A stretch of DNA of 64,000 bases from Mytilus edulis (Eukaryota > Mollusca > Bivalvia > Mytilida > Mytilidae). Position 1 is the stretch's first letter. Each line of letters begins with the position of its first letter. The stretch lies in the NCBI RefSeq assembly GCF_963676685.1, contig NC_092357.1, positions 20,077,607 to 20,141,606 of the forward strand, read 5' to 3'. Shown here piece by piece: positions 39,859 through 50,869 of this stretch. A program made the position numbers and the translations under genes. Under the pieces are notes generated by a model that saw only the letters and a list, made by a program, of their open reading frames with translations, had not been told where the DNA came from and made no database searches.

Positions 39859-40230
39859 TATAATGTAAGGCTTCAGAGTTTCATTTCATTTACATTCAAC
39901 ATGTTTATCGGATTGTTTTTACTATCAATGTTGAACCGTTATTTTTATCGGATTTTTTTTTTTAACTACCAATGTCGAACCGTTGAACCGTTCAACATTG
40001 ATAGTAAACACAAATTCGATAAAAAATGTTGAATGTAAATGATATGAACCTCCGGTCTTATATTAAAGGACAATACATAAGACTTCTGAGATTCATATCA
40101 TTTACATTCAACGGTTTTATCGGATTTTTTTTTATTACTATGAACCGTTCAACATCAATAGTAAAAAAAAATCCAATATAAAAACGTTGAATTTAAGTGG
40201 TATGAACCTCCGAAGTCTTATATTATAGCA
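39859..40230. repeat. Two adjacent palindromic elements
   Basis: 39859-40062 and 40075-40230 each contain TTTACATTCAAC / GTTGAATGTAAA and GAACCGTTCAACAT / ATGTTGAACCGTT-type inverted pairs around a poly(T)/poly(A) centre. The outer ends share CTTATATTA / TATAATGTAAG. They look like two related foldbacks side by side or one duplicated. Confidence 0.7.
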
Positions 40231-40639
40231 CTACGGTAAATAGAATAATTGAAATTCAGTTAATTGAGTGTGGGAGGCTATTTTAATCCACTTTATTATA
40301 TAATGTTACATTGTAACAAACCTATCGAACACACCGTGAAAAATAACATTATCTCCCCTGGAAATGCTTAACAACAAGATACAAAAAGCTGCTACCTTTT
40401 TTCCCTATATCACATAATTATGAAAACACATTACATAGATAGGGAATACTGTGCTTGTGCACACGGTTGAATGTGTAGGTGGCACACTCAGAACGATCGT
40501 CTCTAGATTTTTTTTTAAAATTCGTCCCGGCCTTTCCGGGTTCACGTAGCAACACGTTTCTTTCCTTTCCAGCTATTCCTGATTATGAATAAATCCTAAA
40601 CATGCATTTATTCCAAAGCAACAACTATTAAACAACTCA

Positions 40640-41130
40640 CCTATACCAATGGTGATCGTCTAATTCCTAGCTGATTCCTTTAATCGTACCTTTCTTGACG
40701 ACACCCATCGTTGTAGCGTCTACCATTGGAGGTACCGAAATTAGATGATTTGACAGGAGAGCGAAATAAACAAGGGGAGCAATTTTATCGAACCGCATTC
40801 CGGACTGGTTATAATTGACCCAGATACACACAGTGCACAGTGGTCGTTTTAAAACAAATATAATTGCGTCGTCAAGGGCCATCAAGGGACCATATCAAAG
40901 ACGTAGATAACAACCTGTTAAGACCTGTATAAATGACCGAAAACTTTCGAGACGTTCCGAGAATTTTATTCTGACTTCCGGCCGAGAGATATCGAGTGGC
41001 CCATGGACACATCCAAAACTCGCCAATATATAAGCAATTAAGCAGATTACCAGATGACAAATTAGTAATAACAATAGATTGAAAGAGTAATTAGTGTCCG
41101 AAACGTATATTGTGAATTATAGTCTAAACT
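40640..41130 (-). other. Possible 5' noncoding exon/first-exon region
   Basis: CTCACCTATACC on the plus strand is a near-consensus donor (ATAG|GTGAGT) on the minus strand at 40641. The upstream 250-400 bases are relatively GC- and CpG-rich (ACGACGCAATTATA, GACCGAAAACTTTCGAGACG, TTCCGGCCGAGAGATATCGA). Every frame entering the donor has a stop shortly before it, so it would be noncoding. This is promoter-like but unproven. Confidence 0.3.
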
Positions 41131-41390
41131 GTCACAGAGAATAAATAAAGAGATAAATAGAGTAAATGCATTTAAGACCTTTGTCCAAGATTATGACACA
41201 TAATCCGTATAAAACACTTATGCCTAAATTTACGACAAAGTCTAGAATAATAAAATAAATGCAAAACCTAAATAAACAAAAAACAATTGAAATACTAAAA
41301 TGTTGTTTAAAAACTAATTTCATTGCACTGTCCAAATTTTTCGGTTATTTATTCCCGCAGCCCCTAAAGACACGTCCCGGGTCTTGCTAT

Positions 41391-42215
41391 TCATCTGAAA
41401 ATGTTTCGAAGGTTTCTTCTATGGTTGTGACGTCCTCTGTATCGATAGTTTTGATTTGAATGATTATCTTCACTTGTATTTTTCCGAATATCGTCCAGTT
41501 CGTCTTCAAGTGTGGTGATTCGATCCCGCATATGTTGTTTGTCGCGCTGTAATTTGTATTGCTGGTCGATTGCTTCACATCTTTGATCGTAAATCCGAAG
41601 ATTAGCCTCTTTAAGATCAGTAATGCTTTCCCGTAATTTTTCCATATCTTTTTGATCATCTGTTTTCTGCTTTCGAAGTTTTGCTAGATTGCTAACAATA
41701 CTGGTATGCTTTTGATTTAACTCTTTAAATTTCTTTTCATAGTGTACACTTTTGATTTTAAATCTTACTCTCTCTGAATTCACTCGGTTATGCCTGAGTC
41801 TAACGTTATCTATAAATTCCTTATTATAATCTAAGGTTGGAAAGAAGTCCAGCAGTTCAGTAGTGTTAAGTTCCGCACAAGGAAAAATCGACATAGCTTT
41901 TTGTTCTTTGAATATCCTCATTCTTTCTCCGTCGCGCCTTAATTTCGATTTGGATTTAAATTTAACAACTTTAACGTCCGGCTGTCTGTGAAAGTTACAC
42001 ATTCTGGCGAAATGTCCAAAATTTCAGCACTTATAGCAAAATGACATTTTTGCTATACATTGTCTAAAATGAAATTGATTGTTCACAGTCTTCCCACAAA
42101 ACTTACATAGGCAGTTGTCCATATGTTGAAAATTTCTTTTCTGAAAGGTAGTTCCATGTTCAGGCATCTGGTATCTCCAGTCTCGGCCAAAATTTCTGGT
42201 TCTCTGCGTATCCAT
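41391..42215 (-). pseudogene. Zinc-knuckle/coiled-coil ORF broken by one TGA
   Basis: One continuous reading frame runs from the ATG at 42215 to the stop at 41391 (about 275 codons), interrupted only by TGA at 42024-42026. Residues ~35-75 hold cysteine/histidine clusters: CKFCGKTVNNQFHFRQC, then CYKC-stop-NFGHFARMC, i.e. a CX2CX4HX4C zinc knuckle with the stop as the residue just after the second Cys. The second half is a long charged coiled coil (KKFKELNQKHTSIVSNLAKL ... LEDELDDIRKN) ending in a basic tail (YRYRGRHNHRRN). It has no introns. A zinc knuckle plus coiled coil suggests a gag-like or RNA-binding retrogene. The start codon lies directly against the AAAA end of an F2 element, so the true 5' end may be lost. 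The alternative is a functional gene with stop-codon readthrough, which I think less likely. Confidence 0.7.
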
Positions 42216-42216
42216 T

Positions 42217-42446
42217 TTTAGCTCACCTGGCCCAAAGGCTGGCCATGGTTAAAAATAGAACATAGGGGTAAAATGCAATTTTTGGCTTATAACTCAAAAA
42301 CTAAAGCATTAAGAGCAAATCTGGCAGGTTAAAATTGTTTATCAGGTCAAGATCTATCGGCCCTGAAATATTCAGATGAATCGGATAACCCGTTGTTTGG
42401 TTGCTGTCCCTAAATTGGTAATTTAAAGGAAATTTTTACTGTTTTT
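42217..42446 (-). mobile_element. F2 element, 3' part (split by F3)
   Basis: Hairpin remnant TTTTAGCTCACCTGGCCCAAAGGCTGGCC, then the F2 module to TTTACTGTTTTT. The F2 sequence continues at 44662 (TTGGTTATTATCTTGAATAT). Confidence 0.85.
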
Positions 42447-44661
42447 ATACGACCGCAAAATTTTTTAATTTTTCGTCGTATATTGCTATCACGTTGGCGT
42501 CGTCGTCGTCGTAGTCGTCGTCGTCGTCGTCCGAATACTTTTAGTTTTCGCACTCTAACTTTAGTAAAAGGGAATAGAAATCTATGAAATTTTAACACAA
42601 GGTTTATAACCACAAAAGGAAGGTTGGGATTGATTTTGGGAGTTTTGGTCCCAAAATTTTAGGAATTAGGGGCCAAAAAGGGCCCAAATAAGCATTTTCT
42701 TGGTTTTCGCACTATAACTTTAGTTTAAGTAAATAGAAATCTATGAAATTTTGACACAAGGTTTATGACCACAAAAGGAAGGTTGGGATTGATTTTGGGA
42801 GTTTTAGTTTAAACAGTTTAGGAATTAGGGGCCAAAAAAGGGCCCAAATAAGCATTATTCTTGGTTTTCGCACAATAACTTTAGTATAAGTGAATAGAAA
42901 TCAATGAAATTTAAACACAAGGTTTATGACCACAAAAGGAAGGTTGGGATTGATTTTGGGAGTTAAGGTCTGAACAGTTTAGGAATTGGGGGCCAAAAAG
43001 GGGCCCAAGTAAGCATTATTCTTGGTTTTCGCACCATAACTTTAGTATAAGTAAATAGAAATCTTTGAAATTTAAACACAAGGTTAATGACCATAAAAAG
43101 AAGGTTGGGATTGATTTTGGGAGTTTTGGTCCCAAAATTGTAGGAATTAGGGGCCAAAAAGGGCCCAAATAAGCATTTTCTTGGTTTTCGCACTATAACT
43201 TTAGTTTAAGTAAATAGAAATCTATGAAATTTAAACACAAGGTTTATGACCACAAAAGGAAGGTTGGGATTGATTTTGGGAGTTAAGGTCTGAACAGTTT
43301 AGGAATTAGGGGCCAACAAGGGGCCCAAGTAAGCATTATTCTTGGTTTTCGCACCATAACTTTAGTATAAGTAAATAGAAATCTTTGAAATTTAAACACA
43401 AGGTTAATGACCATAAAAAGAAGGTTGGGTTTGATTTTGGGAGTTTTGGTCCCAACAGGTTTTTAGGAATAAAGGGCCCAAAGGGTCCAAAATTGAACTT
43501 TGTTTGATTTCATCACAAATTGAGTAATTGGGGTTCTTTGATATGTCGGATTTAACTGTAGATGTAGATTCTTAATTTTTGGTCCCGTTTTCCAATTGGT
43601 CTACATTAAGGTCCAAAGGGTCCAAAATTAAACTTAGTTTGATTTTAACAAAAATTGAATCCTTGGGGTTCTTTGATATGCTGAATCCAAAAATGTACTT
43701 AGATTTTTGATTATTGGCCCAGTTTTCAAGTTGGTCCAAATTGGGGTCCAAAATTAAACTTTGTTTGATTTCATCAAAAATTGAATAATTGGGGTTCTTT
43801 GATATGCCAAATCTAACTATGTATGTAGATTCTTAATTTTTAGTCCCGTTTTAAAATTGGTCTACATTAAATACCAAAGGGTCCAAAATTAAACTAAGTT
43901 TGATTTTAATAAAAATTGAATTCTTGGGCTTTTTTGATATGCTGAATTTAATCATGTACTTAGATTTTTGATTATGGGCCCAGTTTTCAAGTTGGTTCAA
44001 ATCAGGATCCGAAATTATTATATTAAGTATTGTGCAATAGCAAGAAATTTTCAATTGCACAGTATTCAGCAATAGCAAGAAATCTTCAATTACACAGTAT
44101 TGTGCAATACCAAATATTTTCAATTGCACAGTATTGCGCAATAGCAAGAAATATCTAATTGCACAATATTGTGCAATAGCAAGAAATTTTCAATTGATTG
44201 GAGTTATCTTTCTTTGTCCAGAATAGTAGTTGAATCAACTTAAATCATTGTTTTATACAATACACAATGTATATTCACTTTTACTACCAACTGATAAATT
44301 AAAACAATCTTTACTATTCAGTGATAACAAAGGGAAAAGGGGATGTGAGAAAAAAAAAAAGGGGGGGGGGGGGGGGCGTTAAACTTTTCTCATTTCAGAT
44401 TTCATAAATAAAAAGAAAATTTCTTCAAACATTTTTTTGAGAGGATTGATATTCAACAGCATAGTGAATTGCTCAAAGGAAAAAAAGTATTTTAAGTTCA
44501 TTAGACCACATTCATTCTGTGTCAGAAACCTATACTGTGTCAACTATTTAATCACAGAATTTAGAGCTGAATCCAGCTTGAATGTTGTGTCCATACTTGC
44601 CCCAACCGTTCAGGGTTCAACCTCTGTGGTCGTATAAAGCTGCGCCCTGCGGAGCATCTGG
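42447..44661 (-). mobile_element. F3 element, complete, nested in F2
   Basis: Minus-strand element. Its 3' hairpin is at 42447-42482 (TACGAC ... GTCGTA with an A/T-rich stem), preceded by a CGTCGTCGTCGTCGTAG microsatellite (plus-strand view 42497-42532). Five to six ~215-bp modules (GGCCAAAAAGGGCCCAAATA, GCATTTTCTTGGTTTTCGCA, CAAAAGGAAGGTTGGGATTG) follow, then a second module type (GGGTCCAAAATTAAACT, TTCTTTGATATGC) and a CAATAGCAAGAAAT tandem. The 5' end is CCAGATGCTCCGCAGGG. The 5' box TATACGACC is at 44628-44636 (minus) and is the reverse complement of the outer hairpin arm. Confidence 0.9.
44349..44378. repeat. Poly(A)-poly(G) run
   Basis: About 11 A followed by about 16 G inside F3. Likely length-variable and a weak point for sequencing accuracy. 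Confidence 0.9.
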
Positions 44662-45985
44662 TTGGTTATTATCTTGAATATTATTATAGATAGAGATAAA
44701 CTGTAAACATCAATAATGTTCAACAAAGTAAGATTTACAAATAAGTCAACATGACCGAAATGGTCACTTGACCCCTTTAGGAGTTATTGCCCTTTATAGT
44801 CAATTTTTAACCATTTTTCGTAAATCTTAGTAATCTTTTACAAAAATATTCTCCTCTGAAACTACTGGGCCAAATTAATCCAAACTTGGCCACAATCATC
44901 TTTGGGGTATCAAGTTATAAAAATGTGTCCGGTGACCCGGCCATCCAACCAAGATGGCCGCCATAGCTAAAAATAGAACATAGGGGTAAAATGCAGTTCT
45001 TGGCTTATAACTCAAAACCCAAAGCATTTAGAGCAAATCTGACATGGGTAAAATTGATAATCAGGTCAAGATCTATCTGCCCCGAAATTTTCAGATGAAT
45101 CGGACAACCCGTTGTTGGGTTGCTGCCCCTAAATTGGTAATTTTAACTTTACTGTTTTTGGTTATTATCTTGAATATTATTATAGATAGAGATAAACTGT
45201 AAACAGCAATAATGTTCAGCAAAGTAAGATTTACAAATAAGTCAACATGACCGAAATGGTCAGTTGACCCCTTTAGGAGATATTGCCCTTTATAGTCAAT
45301 TTTTAACCATTTTTCGTAAATCTTAGTAATCTTTTGCAAAAATCTTCTCCTCTGAAACTACTGGGCCAAATTAATCCAAACTTGGCCACAATCATCTTTG
45401 GGGTATTTTGTTTTAAAAATGTGTCCGGTGACCCGGCCATCAAACCAAGATGGCCGCCATGGCTAAAAATAGAACATAGGGGTAAAATACAGTTTTTGGC
45501 TTATAACTCAAAAACCAAAGCATTTAGAGCAAATCTGACATTGGGTAAAATTGTTTATCAGGTCAAGATGTATCTGCCCTGAAATTGTCAGATGAATCGG
45601 ACAACCCGTTGTTGGGTTGCTGCCCCTAAATTGGCAATTTTAAGGACATTTTACTGTTTTGGGTTATTATCTTGAATATTATTATAGATAGAGATAAACT
45701 TTTAACAGCAATAATTATGTACAGCAAAGTAAGATTTACAAATAAGTCAAATGGCTGAAATGGTCAATTGACCCCCTAAGGAGTTATTGTCCTTTATAGT
45801 CAATTTTTAACAATTTTCATAAAATTTGTAAATTTTTACTAACATTTTCCACTGAAACTACTGGGCCAAGTTCATTATAGATAGAAATAACTATAAGCAG
45901 CAAAAATGTTCAGTAAAGTAAGAGGTACAAACACATCACCATCTCCAAAACACAATTTTGTCATGAATCCATCTGATTCCTTTGC
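44662..45985 (-). mobile_element. F2 element, 5' part with tandem modules
   Basis: Continuation of 42217-42446 beyond the F3 insertion. It has two further ~500-bp modules and a partial one. The 5' end is truncated near 45985 (CATGAATCCATCTGATTCCT then unrelated sequence), so the F2 5' box is absent here. Confidence 0.85.
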
Positions 45986-46132
45986 GATTCAATTTTTTTT
46001 CTAGGAGTTACGCCCCTTTGAACTTATTTGCCTCACTATACTGTTGACTCCTCTCGCTTGGAATTTAAATTCCCCAAAAATACTGAACATTAGTTTGTCA
46101 TCGCAGCTCCTTTGAATCAAAAATATAAAACA

Positions 46133-49100
46133 TTAAAGAATATAGACCATAAAAGTCTAGGGTACGGCAACTTGCTCGTGTTAACAAATTTACTGTATGG
46201 CAACTTGCTAATTTTAGAATAGTTATCTACCGTCCTTTTAAAGAAAATAAAGTTCAAATAGCAAGTTTACGTTGCTTCCGCAAAGGAGTATATATATGTA
46301 ACTGTACATGTCTTTAAAAAATCTTTGAGTATAGTAAATTCTTGATAAAATTGAGAATGGAAATGAGGAAAATGTCAAAGAAACACAAGGCCGACCAAAT
46401 AGAAGAAACAACCCAAACGCAGCGAGAAAATTATGCACTAGGGTGGGGTGTCAGAAAAAAAAATCACAAAACTACTGAACTTAGAGGAAAATCAATTCGG
46501 AAAGTCCATAATCACATGGCAAAATCAAATAACAAAACGCATCAAAAACGAATGTCAATTCACAGATAGGAAAAAACTTAGAATTGACACTCATAATTTT
46601 TAAACACCCTCTTTCCCTTCCTTCCAAATAAATAAGGCTTAATATTGGAGTTATGCATGTGTATATTTATGGAAAGAGAATCGTCCATAGATTTGATTTC
46701 CAATAGATATAATGGTGAAATATAATCTCTTTTTTTGTGTGACCATGGCAACAATCAGCATTTATTTGATACCAAATATTGCAAAATAGGGGGTTGAACA
46801 TGTCACAAAGATCTAAAAAATTTGGTCCAAAGGAAAATTTCAATCAATTAGAGTGATACCTTTCCTGAAACCATAGACATATATCTATCAAGAGGTAAAA
46901 AAAAAATCATATGCATTTCTGCTGTTTTTCCATAAAATTGAATTGAAAAGATCGAGCCTCAAATCTTTGTTGAAAAACAATACAAATTGTATAAATCTAT
47001 GGCGGTACGGATAGGAACGTATGGACGGTCAAACTGAAAAATGGCTTATAAAACATGCTAAAAACAATCTAAATGTTCATATAAACCCACTAGGAAGGCT
47101 ATATTATTATTCAACTATATAAAAATCAATTCAATTGTACAAAAACTTTCATATTTAGAAAATTCACCATGGCTATAATGCGAAATTAAACTTGTAACTG
47201 TGTATTGGTATACCTGAAGCTGTCTCCTAAGTGAGCAATCATTTAACTTCAAAAAGGGGATAGAAGTTCAATGTTTGTTTCTTGAAACATATAAATGAAC
47301 CAAACTTTAAAAAATGAAATAAATACAAGACTATATAGCAAAGGTTACGGACTCAAATTGGGTCATGCAGGTGCAACAAATGCGGCAGTGTTAAACATGT
47401 TAAGGGATATCTCATGCCCCTCTTTATATGTCTAACAAATGTAGTTTTGTATTTCTGGCTTATATTTGTATTTGTATCCAAAACGTGAAAATGAAAGGCC
47501 ACTTCTTATCTTATCCAGATAAAACCCTGGTCAGTCCTATGATGAAAATAATTCAGATGTATATGGAATGTTTGATAAGTTACATTGACCAAAAGTACCT
47601 AGACAGAATTTTCAAAAAATAAAGTACCTTTTCAATTTGCAATGCGTAAAATAACTGAACAGTGTTGCCTGGTAAAAGAGGCCGAAAAATGAGGACTTGG
47701 TTCTCAAATTGATGTCAAATTTGCTAGCCTAAGACTTCATAATGTAAAGATGGACCAAGGCCTTTTTATATATCAGCTCAGAGTTCTTAATTGCGACTTG
47801 GAGATGAAAGAGTGTTTCAACTTGTGACACTATAGGGCGCGAACATTATTTTTTTTTATGGCGGGGGCTCTTATAAATTATGGTTACACTCAGTCAGGGT
47901 ATTCATACGACTCATTGCTCACATGATTTTTTTTTAAAAGGAATTACGAAGGTTTACTAAATTTTTTTTTAATCATCAAAACCAGTGTATAAATCGGGTA
48001 GTAACATGTAAGGTGTCACAAGTTGAAACACTCTTTCATCTCCAAGTCGCAATTAAGAACTCTGAGCTGATATAAAAAAAAGGCCTTGGTCCATCTTTAC
48101 ATTTCTGAAGTCTTAGGCTAGCAAATTTGACATCAATTTGAGAACCAAGTCCTCATTTTTCGGCCTCTTTTACCAGGCAACACTGTTCAGTTATTTTACG
48201 CATTGCAAATTGAAAAGGTACTTTATTTTTTGAAAATTCTGTCTAGGTACTTTTGGTCAATGTAACTTATCAAACATTCCATATACATCTGAATTATTTT
48301 CATCATAGGACTGACCAGGGTTTTAGCTGGATAAGATAAGAAGTGGCCTTTCATTTTCACGTTTTGGATACAAATACAAATATAAGCCAGAAATACAAAA
48401 CTACATTTGTTAGACATATAAAGAGGGGCATGAGATATCCCTTAACATGTTTAACACTGCCGCATTTGTTGCACCTGCATGACCCAATTTGAGTCCGTAA
48501 CCTTTGCTATATAGTCTTGTATTTATTTCATTTTTTAAAGTTTGGTTCATTTATATGTTTCAAGAAACAAACATTGAACTTCTATCCCCTTTTTGAAGTT
48601 AAATGATTGCTCACTTAGGAGACAGCTTCAGGTATACCAATACACAGTTACAAGTTTAATTTCGCATTATAGCCATGGTGAATTTTCTAAATACGAAAGT
48701 TTTTGTACAATTGAATTGATTTTTATATAGTTGAATAATAATATAGCCTTCCTAGTGGGTTTATATGAACATTTAGATTGTTTTTAGCATGTTTTATAAG
48801 CCATTTTTCAGTTTGACCGTCCATACGTTCCTATCCGTACCGCCATAGATTTATACAATTTGTATTGTTTTTCAACAAAGATTTGAGGCTCGATCTTTTC
48901 AATTCAATTTTATGGAAAAACAGCAGAAATGCATATGATTTTTTTTTACCTCTTGATAGATATATGTCTATGGTTTCAGGAAAGGTATCACTCTAATTGA
49001 TTGAAATTTTCCTTTGGACCAAATTTTTTAGATCTTTGTGACATGTTCAACCCCCTATTTTGCAATATTTGGTATCAAATAAATGCTGATTGTTGCCATG

Positions 49101-49717
49101 GTCACACAAAAAAAGAGATTATATTTCACCATTATATCTATTGGAAATCAAATCTATGGACGATTCTCTTTCCATAAATATACACATGCATAACTCCAAT
49201 ATTAAGCCTTATTTATTTGGAAGGAAGGGAAAGAGGGTGTTTAAAAATTATGAGTGTCAATTCTAAGTTTTTTCCTATCTGTGAATTGACATTCGTTTTT
49301 GATGCGTTTTGTTATTTGATTTTGCCATGTGATTATGGACTTTCCGAATTGATTTTCCTCTAAGTTCAGTAGTTTTGTGATTTTTTTTTCTGACACCCCA
49401 CCCTAGTGCATAATTTTCTCGCTGCGTTTGGGTTGTTTCTTCTATTTGGTCGGCCTTGTGTTTCTTTGACATTTTCCTCATTTCCATTCTCAATTTTATC
49501 AAGAATTTACTATACTCAAAGATTTTTTAAAGACATGTACAGTTACATATATATACTCCTTTGCGGAAGCAACGTAAACTTGCTATTTGAACTTTATTTT
49601 CTTTAAAAGGACGGTAGATAACTATTCTAAAATTAGCAAGTTGCCATACAGTAAATTTGTTAACACGAGCAAGTTGCCGTACCCTAGACTTTATTTTTTA
49701 TGGTCTATATTCTTTAA
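46133..49717. repeat. Giant near-perfect palindrome (3.6 kb), TTAA-bounded
   Basis: Arms ~46133-47870 and ~47985-49717 are inverted copies; equivalent positions sum to ~95,845 throughout. I see only scattered single-base differences (for example a codon reading D in one arm and A in the other at ~47518/48326). The loop is ~110 bases. The outer ends are TTAA-AGAATATAGACC ... GGTCTATATTCT-TTAA, while the sequence outside is unrelated. Each arm contains ORFs of 60-75 codons that appear twice in mirror orientation; none has a recognisable domain. This is either a very large foldback, a recent inverted duplication, or an assembly artefact. Confidence 0.9.
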
Positions 49718-49719
49718 AA

Positions 49720-50390
49720 TACATCTTTTTGACAACAAATTTCAGTAAATATGATGCCACACTATATTTATCTAAAAACGTGTCTGGAAAAATAATGAAA
49801 AACAGTTCCATATCTTGAGAATGGGGCGACAGAGGACGATCGACCTCAAAATTTTCCGGTACTAAGTGACAAGTTTTGGAGTATTACACAAAATCTTGTA
49901 TTAATTCTGTACTTATCGGCCTAATAATTTAAAGAATTATATATCAGAAAACCGTTTCCTAAGCGACACCCTCATCAAATGAGTGGAAATGCTTTAAATT
50001 GAATGAATTCTTAACTTGTTTACTTTTTTTTTCTATTTCTCTCCGCTTCGTTTTTTCCCAATTTCCGGTGGCGATGATACACAGTGTATACATGTATATA
50101 ACGTACAGACATCGTCGATACATTAATTCTAATTGAACAGCCACAAAAAAAAATCAATTCTTATCCCTTTCTTGAGACCACTTTAAAAAAAAATCATTTC
50201 AGGTTTTTTCTTCTCTTTTGCTTTAAAACCATGTAGCAAATTAAAACCCCAAAAATATGCTTCCAAACATAAATATCATAATTAAATTTTAGTAAACAGC
50301 TCACTAATAGTGCATAATACATGTATGACTTTGTAATGACCTTATTGTGTTTATTGAAAATGTTACTAAACATCTTGGGATATATATTTA
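49720..50390. other. Intergenic, no gene supported
   Basis: The reverse ORF 49959-50144 starts MAVQLELMYRRCLYVIYMYT and could be read as a short signal-like segment, but I see no splice or family support. Confidence 0.4.
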
Positions 50391-50397
50391 GAAGGCA

Positions 50398-50403
50398 TTT
50401 ATT
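50398..50403 (-). promoter_or_regulatory. Polyadenylation signal AATAAA
   Basis: AATAAA (GAATAAATGCC) on the minus strand, ~85 bases past the TAA of the candidate terminal exon at 50487. Confidence 0.45.
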
Positions 50404-50486
50404 CAAAAGCAGATAGAATGGATTTGTAGAAAAAACATGAATAAGGGCAGAGGATCACCTACATGTATAACAGTATAAGTCTTTGG

Positions 50487-50640
50487 TTAACCACAATCCA
50501 TATTTGTCATCACTGATGTATCAATGTTGCTTTCTTCTTCTTTATTCTTTCCTCCACTATCTGGAGTACCACTACTTTTGTAATGTAGCACGGATAAGCA
50601 ACTGATTGATACTATAAGCAACTGTGTGCATGTGCAGGAA
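50487..50640 (-). CDS. Candidate terminal exon: membrane segment plus acidic tail
   Basis: An open frame on the minus strand ends TAA at 50487-50489 and reads (C)TQLLIVSISCLSVLHYKSSG, TPDSGGKNKEEESNIDTSVM, TNMDCG. The hydrophobic stretch followed by a polar, acidic tail looks like the end of a single-pass membrane protein. An AG acceptor with a weak pyrimidine tract lies at ~50633 (CATGCACACAG). The frame stays open further upstream to ~50755 but with no better acceptor. Upstream exons were not found. Confidence 0.35.
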
Positions 50641-50869
50641 TATTTTACAGTGAATATGATCGGTGCACAAACCAGTATTATTTCGCCTAAAATTGATCGT
50701 TCAAGATACTGGTGTAAAGGATATAAACACAGCCTAGCGTACCCACCACCAATTTACAACGCAACGGCAGTTTGTCTTATCCAAAATGAACTAAGGCTGC
50801 GATCCCCGCTGGGTGCTCAATTAAAACATAAAAACTTGAGTGTTATTAAAATAACGTAATGCCAAATCA

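Noticed and set aside
42024..42026. TGA as a selenocysteine codon
   Set aside because: It lies in a zinc knuckle at a position normally variable, no redox context and no SECIS-like element recognised; a nonsense mutation is simpler.
47428..48417. Pair of mirror ORFs MSNKCSFVFLAYICIC as a duplicated gene
   Set aside because: They are the two arms of the palindrome; no domain, no further coding signal.
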